This document shows positions 57,016 through 64,000 of a stretch of DNA of 64,000 bases, in pieces (the first letter of the stretch is position 1; each line of letters begins with the position of its first letter). This DNA is from Phycomyces blakesleeanus NRRL 1555(-) (Eukaryota; Mucoromycota; Mucoromycetes; Mucorales; Phycomycetaceae). The stretch spans positions 1-64,000 of the forward strand of contig NW_017265144.1 in the NCBI RefSeq assembly GCF_001638985.1. Reading direction: 5' to 3'. The notes beneath the pieces were generated by a model. It saw nothing but the letters and a program-made list of their open reading frames with translations. It had not been told where the DNA came from and did no database searches. The position numbers and the translations under genes are program-made.

Positions 57016-57937
57016 TTACCCTTGTGATTCCGAAAGCCTTCATCATTACCTTGACATGAGACAGGCTTCTTAAAAAACACGGAGCCTGTCATGCTACTAG
57101 AAACAGCCAAAGCCAGAATTTTGGAGGCGCCAACAAGTGGGGAGCTAGATAAGCTTCGCGACCCAGTGTTCGAGACTTGTTTGTTGGCAACGAATGCAAA
57201 TGAACTACCCGAGTTCAGGGACCCTGAGAAGGAATGAGGTCATGAATGAGATTTAGAATGCACGGTTCTTACGTGTGTGGACTGTCAGCTGGCGTATGGC
57301 AGGTGAAGGCAACAACGAGCCCTGGGTAGAGACACGAGTACATAGCGCAAAGGCATTGCTTGCAGGACGGATTACTCTGGTGGAACGGTACATGTTTATC
57401 AAGAAGCCATTATCCGGGTGACTCCGCACCCCTAAGAATGATTAACCCACTGTCCAACAGACTGAAAGCCATGATGTAACTATGTGACTATGGTATGGAC
57501 CCGGCAAAATTGTAGTCGGATGTGAATAGAGCTATAAACGCTGAAATGCCTGACTATGTAAAAAAGAAAAATCTAAAAATAAAATTGCATTGATGTTCGT
57601 TTCCAAAATTAAATTCTCCACACCCTCCTCCTCCTGAGCGTACGCACAGACACCAGTAACATATCATGACTATATTTAACTCCATCAAAGACACGTTCAA
57701 GTCCGGTGGAAGCGTTCCGTTAACAGGAGGTACATGATACCACTGACAGTAAGTATTCACCCAGTATATATAAAGAGGCATAATATTTATTTATTTTATT
57801 CTTTAAAAATCACAACACCTAGTAATAATAATATTCTCTTCAATTCTCAATATTCAATATATTTTTTTAAAAAAAAGAACAATATCTATATACTCGAATT
57901 AGCTTCAAAAGCCAATAAACACCATCGCTAATATCAA
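57016..57937. other. divergent intergenic region with GC-richer fossil
   Basis: This 0.9 kb lies between the divergent FUN14 and channel genes. 57050-57540 is richer in GC than other intergenic DNA. It holds a 48-codon plus ORF (57091-57237: MLLETAKARILEAPTSGELD) and, in another frame, an open piece reading WRMAGEGNNEPWVETRVHSA around 57290-57420. Stops separate them. No family is recognised; it is probably a decayed gene or element. Confidence 0.35.
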
Positions 57938-60900
57938 ATGTGGAAAGTTTCCAAAGGAACCAAGGTGGCTGCCCTGAGTGAAGAAACCCCAAACTCGGAG
58001 TCCTGCAAGCCTGTTTGCATACCAATAGATCCGGGCTATCTTTCTGAAATTCAGGCCAACCCGAGCTCAAGAACCATCATGGACAATCCTGAAGAGCAGA
58101 GCTCATTTGAATTATCCAGTGACAAGATGTATGTGGCAACTTACAAGAAATCGCAAGAGACCATCACAGTCCACAGAATCGGAACCCATGCCAGATCCAG
58201 CGTCGAATTCGAGTATTTTGACTTTTTTATTCAGCTTCCGGCTCCAGTGTCATTTCCATACTATTGTTTCTACAGCGTCTCTTCTAGAGGTCATTATGTC
58301 GCTGTATCCTGGTTACAAGCTAGACCGGAATCGTCTTGGTCACCTGAGATTTCTCACTGTTATATCTACAAAGACTCTTTCTCGCCCATTGATAGAGACC
58401 ATAATGGAAGAGTTATAACAAAGCCATATCACAAGATTCATTTTCAAGGAAACTGCAGATTTTTGCCGGATAATAAGCTCGTATTGACGGATGTACATCA
58501 CTTGAGGATCTACAGCGACGATTTCGATTTTCTATATCTTATCGATCTTTTTCAAATATCCCAGATGACGCACCAACCACTCGCTCATTCATGGAATCAT
58601 CGCCTGATGTGGTTTTCGGCTGCAAACAGACCTGACGCCAGTGATGATCTGAATCGCAGTCTAAAATCATCTACCTACACTGTTGTAGACCCTCGAATCA
58701 ACTTGGACGCCATGGCTAGCGATCTCAAATTTATGACAAAGTCTATCCACCAGGGTGTATTGCTGGACTACAGCTCAGAAGACAACCTTGTGCGGATCTG
58801 GTCTGTTCAAGACGGACATTTGATAATTCCGCTCAAAACATCGTGTGACAGTAATACCATATTTTCTGTATCAAAAGATGGAAGCCTCATTGCAAAACTC
58901 AGCACCTCAACGGACGATACGGTGATCAAGATATTTGATATTGAAACTGGTCTTTTGGTAAACAGTCTTAAAATAAGAGATACTCGTATATCTGGAACCT
59001 CGGTCCATATTGAATTCATTGAAGAAGATCGGTACTTAGCATGTATCTCACATGCAAAGCCATTAAATGGTCCACGCACTCGTCAGACACTCAACCCAAA
59101 TGATGCCGTATATGGTCTCGAGATCTGGGATGTAGTATCAGGAACATCGGTGGTCTACCAAGAGACAGATTACAGAATCGCAAGCGCAGGGTCTGCTGTA
59201 GTTATTGGGCACCCATCCTATCGAGGATCTGCTCTTATTGTGGAGAACACTATGCCCGAGATTCTTTGTGGTCATAAGTTGCGCCTTTTCCCAGTCTCCA
59301 AAAAACGAAGCAGATATAGTACACATGAAGACGTTGATGAGTTTCCATGGGGACAGCTGACTCCGATTATTCCGTCAATTGATTTGCAATCCAAGCAAGA
59401 TGTCTTCTTTGAGGCCGAGTTTCACGACAAACATGCTCTTTCACCTGGCATTGCAAGTTATTTTCTTGATACTTCCAAGACTCTGGTTCTTAGAATCGGT
59501 AGATATTCTGTCCAGGTTTGGCGTACAAAAAGATTAGAGAAACAAGGACACCACCAGCATCCTGAAAACATGGAAAATATTGATCCAAAGACTCTGGGAC
59601 TCCATAAGCTGGTCTATATGTATTGTATCCCAATTGAATACACAAGCTCAAGATATGATATCCGTACTCTTTCTCGAGATAATCTAGAAATTCAGACGCC
59701 ATCCATTCGTGCGGACAGGATTAGGTGGTACTCTGAGTGTAGTCAATATCTAAGCAATGAGTGTTTTACCGATGGCTTATCGCAGTCCTCGACCCCAGAT
59801 GTGGATTTCTCGCAAGGACTTTACCGTCTCCGAATTACCTATGAATCTCTACAGGATGGCTTAAATTATACAAACGGACCTAGCAATCAAGAGGAAATAT
59901 ACATCCCATTTAGAATACAGGCTGCGCCGTTTATTGTTCTAAAGTACACTTTTAACTCTCTGCCATCGATCTTACAACTTAATCAATATTTTGAGGGAAA
60001 AAATTGGAAGGTAAAGTTTATAGTGCACTTTTTATTGCACTAGAATTAACAATCCATTTATTTTCTGTTCTACGTTAGACCCATCATTTTTCTAGTATTG
60101 TAAAACAGATGCAAAGTACAGTGAATTATGCGGTTTATTGTCGCTCTCCGTTCTTTGGGACAATTGCAGGGAACCAAGCGCTCTCCAGTTTACTGTGCTC
60201 TCCTGGTGATGATGATTTACTGTCTTCTATCCTAGACGGAACTATTAACATAAAGACCTGTTTCCATGACATCAGCCGGAAGCAAAGCCCGCTAACAGTA
60301 GCTATACAGAATGGATCTCCACAAAGGGTCAAGATACTGGTTGAATATATCATTTCCGCTTCCAAAAAATTTGGTCCTGGATATATGGCAATATTTGTAC
60401 GAGTTCTTCCTAGCTTATGCAAGCATTTTCCTGGTAAAGTTGTTTTTATGAGCCAAAATAGTATAATCAATAGCATACATTTATTAATTTTATATTATAT
60501 TACACTAGACTTGGTACCTGATTGGATCCGTTCCCTTTCTTACGTTCCGGCAACAAGTGCTTATCCTTTGGTTTCCCGGGACTCCCCAGTATTACCTGGT
60601 AAAAGCCTACTGACACACAAGCAAGAATTATGGGGATTCTCTGCATTGGAGCAGCTACCTGTTTACCGTGGACTTTACAAAAAGGCAATATATACTGTGA
60701 AAACTCAACTAGACGTCTTCAAGTTTGGTCAGTATAAGAAAGGCAGAAACGTCCAAGAGATAAAGAGACAACAAGACTTGAAGGAAAAAGAGAAAAGAAT
60801 CCCATTGAGTCATGATCGAAAACCACACCTTGCAACCTTGTGTGTAGTCCCTTTACCAAGTTATACTGCTTATACCGAGAACTTTCGCACACTTTTTAAT

Positions 60901-62350
60901 CATATTATGGGAGAACCGCCTGGTCTTGCTTCCGCTTATTCACCGCATAGTCTGTTTACAGTCCAGGCTTCGACAGGAAACAGCGAGGTGTTTAGAAACG
61001 GAGAACCAGTTATGGAAGCCTTGCTTATTTACAAATGGCGTGCGTTTGCCCGAAATCGTTTCTTCTTGATATATTTGATATATATCTCCTACTATACTCT
61101 ATATTCAATCACCGTGGCATTCTCAAAGGAGGTCTTTAACTATGACGCTCAAACCCGTGTGATATCTCCTGCCCACCGGTCCTGTCTCATAATAATGATT
61201 GCTATATCAATTGTATTTATTATACAAGAAACCCGCCAAATTATGGTTAGCCGGACAAATTACTTTAGGCTTTTCTACAACTATATTTCATTGACAGCAG
61301 TTTGCTTGCCTGCAATTGCAACCATAGTACTTCTTTCTGGGCACACTTATCCGGTATATATATATATATATATATGAGCTAGTCTGAGTAAATAAGTGTA
61401 ATATACTAACTTTACTTCTCTGTTCTAAATAGGTTGAAGCTTCCGCGATCTCTGTTCTTATTCTATGGCTTCACGCAATTGTTCGGTTGCGTGTAATGAA
61501 AGAATTTGTAAGTTATAAATCATGCAAATATTTTAATTTTTAACATGTATGACTTATGCTCTGTCTTAGGGAATAATGGTTGAGATTGTTGTACAAATAA
61601 GCAAGCGTGTACTTCCTATGTTTGCCTTGCTGGTCTTTATTGTTTTTGCGTTCTCACACACTTTTATTGTATTGCTTCGAAACGAAAGTAGCGGAGAATT
61701 TGCTGAAACATTTGATGGTATAATCGGTGGTACACAAAGCTTTTACATAACTTCACGAGATTCTGGTAGTGAAAACAAGTTTAGACATGTCGGGACGGCA
61801 CTCAAGGCGGTGTGGCTTTTTGTTAATGGTGATTGGGAGGCTATAAGTGATAAACCCGTGGAAGATCAAACATTAGTTACAGTCCTTGCCGTAATACTTT
61901 CCTTTAGCACAACCTTTATTCTTTTGAATATACTGATGTAAGTAAATATAGACACACTTTGTCTACAAAAGACACACAAAAAAACAGTGTTAACGAAATG
62001 TATATACAGTGCCTTGATGACAGACGTTGTGGAGGAAGTTAAACGTAAAGGAAAAAGAGTGTGGTAAATATATGACGATTTATTTAATGTATATTAAGTA
62101 TTAAAGCTAACTTTAAATAAAACTTTATAGGATAAGTTACTTGGCTGGTAAGTTTTCTAAAAAAAATTACAATTAGAGGGACATCTAACGTTTTTGTAAC
62201 GGATTTAAAGAATCACTTGCTGAGATTGAGCTATACTGGTGCTTTCCCTGGGAGCGACGTAATAGAAGGTCCCATCCAGACTATATATACTATGTTGCAT
62301 ATGCAAGAGCAATAGAAGACTATAAGAAAAGTGAATCTGAGGACGACTAG
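57938..62350 (+). CDS. ion transport (TRP-like) channel with WD-like N-terminal half
   Basis: Eight exons, 57938-60010, 60079-60433, 60509-61353, 61433-61507, 61570-61937, 62010-62063, 62131-62147 and 62211-62350, all in phase, 1308 aa. The first 620 residues look like a beta-propeller: WD-type strands such as NLVRIWSVQDGHLI and VIKIFDIETGLLVNS. A middle helical region leads to six hydrophobic segments: about 994-1014, two more before 1091, 1092-1113, 1122-1150 and 1215-1242. A re-entrant stretch lies between the last two (TFDGIIGGTQSF to ALKAVWLFVNGDW). LLNILMALMTDVVEEV after the last helix is typical of TRP/polycystin-like Ion_trans proteins. Similar large proteins are annotated as ion transport domain proteins in Mucorales. 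It is probably a cation channel; location and gating are unknown. The 75-bp intron at 60434 keeps frame, so an unspliced read looks like one exon. Confidence 0.8.
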
Positions 62351-63475
62351 CTTTCTAAAATGCTAATAATTAAGCGCTAGGGGGAGGAAAAGAGCAATTC
62401 TAAGAGGATTTTTTACAATTATGAACAATTATGTATCTTCATACTCTCTTAGATATAAAATACAGTATAATCAAAGAGTTCGAAGAGTATGAAGACAATA
62501 AATATATATATGCCTAAAATTCCTTATATTCTATTCTGTTGTCTTACTACTCAATGCTTTCTAAAAATGCAATGAAAATTGCCCGGGGTTATTTTTTATT
62601 TTAATAATATTTTTGTCTTCTGATGGTCCGAGACAGAATTAGAGTACCTAGACTATATTTACACACCAATAACTATATTGAATTTCTACTTTATATATAG
62701 AAAACAAAAGCTATCGATATATTTCTTATGTGCAGTAAAGTTTATATTATGTAGTTCAAGTGGCCAATTCAAATAAACTACGATAACCTTTATACAATAG
62801 CTTATTCACATAATAGCTACTTTGGCAGATATTAAATAGTACTCTAAATATCTGAAGATTTATGACTATAACAGCTATCGTAAAGAGCTATGATTTAAAT
62901 ACTAGTCAATACTCCTAAAAAAAACCATAGGCTGAAATCTCATGTAAAAGACTATAGAAATGGAAATATGCTTTCGAATGTAAAAATAAAATACTTATTT
63001 TCATAGCCAATTTCAGATCTAAGACACTTTTACTACGAGTTTAATCCTAAACTATTTACAATTCATAAAAACTAAATTCAAGATATACTTGTTCTCTTTT
63101 TTACTTGATTTGGTTGCCTTTGACTATACAATGTGTGTAATTGATGGCTTTGTATAGCTTCTCTGGCTTAGAACTTAAAATTTAAGGTTGCTAGGTTACT
63201 ACATGCATTAGTTAACTCTTCTCATGTACTAATCATATACAAAGTGACCATTAGCCTTCCATTGGGAAAATAAATATGTAATCGCTCTTGGAAACCTTAT
63301 TGCTTTAAGATGTTTATGTTTCTTTCCACTTCTCAAGTTTGTCTCCTTTTTTGCTCTCCTTAGAGAATTGATCATGTGCTATGAAAGTTAGATGAGCAAG
63401 GTGTTGGTTTGCTACATCTTTATTGTTCAATTCTTTCTTTTAATATAGTACAAAATATAAAGTATATTGGAATAA
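62351..63475. other. intergenic
   Basis: AT-rich sequence. From about 63300 similarity to the DNA upstream of the dead F-box copy begins (for example GAGCAAGGTGTTGGTTTGCT near 63394). No gene is seen. Confidence 0.5.
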
Positions 63476-63780
63476 ACTTGAACTGACTGTAACTATTTGA
63501 TATCAAGTATATTCTTATATGAGAATCTTCTTTATACAGTACTAAAAACTTTCTTTTAATTTCAAGTTCCTTGTGTAGACAGCTGATTGCGCCTTGTATT
63601 TATGTATGGCTACCACCAAGGATCGAAATGCAACCTGATTTGTAACTCACCATATCAGTTTACCGGGATATATGTCTCCTATTCGTCGATTTAAATTTTG
63701 GATATATATAAATAATTCAATATATTTGTTTCTCTCCTCTTTACCTCTTTACCTCTTTACCTCTTTATATATTTATCATT
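63476..63780 (+). promoter_or_regulatory. shared upstream region of F-box family (copy 4)
   Basis: ACTTGAACTGACTGTAACTA followed by TTTGATATCAAGTATATTC at the distal end; proximally TGCGCCTTGTATTTATGTAT, then TTTGTAACTCACCATATCAG, TCGATTTAAATTTT and four ACCTCTTT repeats before the ATG. Order and spacing match copy 3. Confidence 0.7.
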
Positions 63781-64000
63781 ATGAGATACTCAGATCTACC
63801 ATTTGAAATCCTTGAGCACGTTTCTGATTATCTATCAACAAATGATAAACGCTCCTGTTCACTGACATGCAAGGGATGGAGACACCCATTTCAAAAGGCT
63901 CTGTGGAGATACATACGATTAAATTCACACCACACCATCCAACAACTTATCGACATTATTAAAAAGAATCAAAATGTTTCCACATCTTACAGGCTCTGGG
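63781..64000 (+). CDS. F-box domain protein, 3' part outside window (copy 4)
   Basis: 73 codons are visible and open to the window end. The F-box is intact: DLPFEILEHVSDYLSTNDKR, then SLTCKGWRHPFQKALWRYIR. It is closest in pattern to copies 1 and 3, shares the upstream blocks of copy 3 and the dead copy, and is probably a gene of about 640 codons. Whether it is intact cannot be seen here. Confidence 0.85.
   Translation, partial: MRYSDLPFEILEHVSDYLSTNDKRSCSLTCKGWRHPFQKALWRYIRLNSHHTIQQLIDIIKKNQNVSTSYRLW

Noticed and set aside
1..64000. CRISPR arrays, bacterial operons, prophage
   Set aside because: Tandem repeats lack spacer structure; the genes are split by introns and eukaryotic in type.

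Overview
The window looks like nuclear DNA of a Mucoromycotina fungus (Mucorales type). The evidence is AT-rich intergenic DNA full of microsatellites, genes split by many 50-110 bp GT-AG introns, an expanded F-box family, DIRS-type and Tc1/mariner relics, and a WRKY-like transcription factor of a kind known from this lineage. The species cannot be named from the sequence. No tRNA, rRNA or CRISPR array was recognised. All exon boundaries were worked out by eye from reading frame, splice consensus and family knowledge.

Layout. 1-10.6 kb is gene-poor. It holds a GC-rich block with a 93-bp minisatellite (3.9-4.9 kb), a 500-bp foldback palindrome (5.3-5.8 kb) followed by a (CAAAT)n tract, a mariner-like transposase relic (7.1-7.9 kb) and two MITE-like elements (9.75-10.3 kb). 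10.6-15.6 kb has an intact F-box gene and a dead paralogue with at least ten stops but no frameshift. 18.8-22.8 kb has a DUF1748 gene (+), a possible small minus-strand ORF and a three-exon WRKY-like factor (-). 23-28 kb is mostly simple sequence with a few unresolved exon-like fragments. 28.4-36.1 kb is a transposon graveyard: a broken gene of a lineage-specific family, a Tc1-like transposase with nonsense mutations, DIRS-type retroelement pieces and another broken repeat-type ORF. 36.8-41.7 kb has a second, divergent F-box gene and a third F-box gene interrupted by one in-frame TAG. 42.0-48.9 kb is ordinary gene space: a 22-exon synaptojanin-type phosphatase and a CSR1-like Sec14 protein. 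48.9-53.6 kb is repeats and fossils. 53.6-62.4 kb has a 3-hydroxyisobutyryl-CoA hydrolase family gene, a FUN14 gene (-) and an eight-exon channel with a WD-like N-terminal half. A fourth F-box gene starts at 63.8 kb and runs off the window.

How they relate. The synaptojanin-type phosphatase and the Sec14 protein lie in tandem and both act in phosphoinositide biology. The hydrolase and FUN14 proteins are probably both mitochondrial. Three F-box loci (dead copy, third and fourth) share their upstream DNA as well as coding similarity, so they appear to have spread as gene-plus-promoter units. The most noteworthy items are the WRKY-like factor with a WKNNG core, the F-box family with its shared promoter and its G-to-A style decay, the WD-ion channel fusion, and the repeat structures at 4-6 kb.
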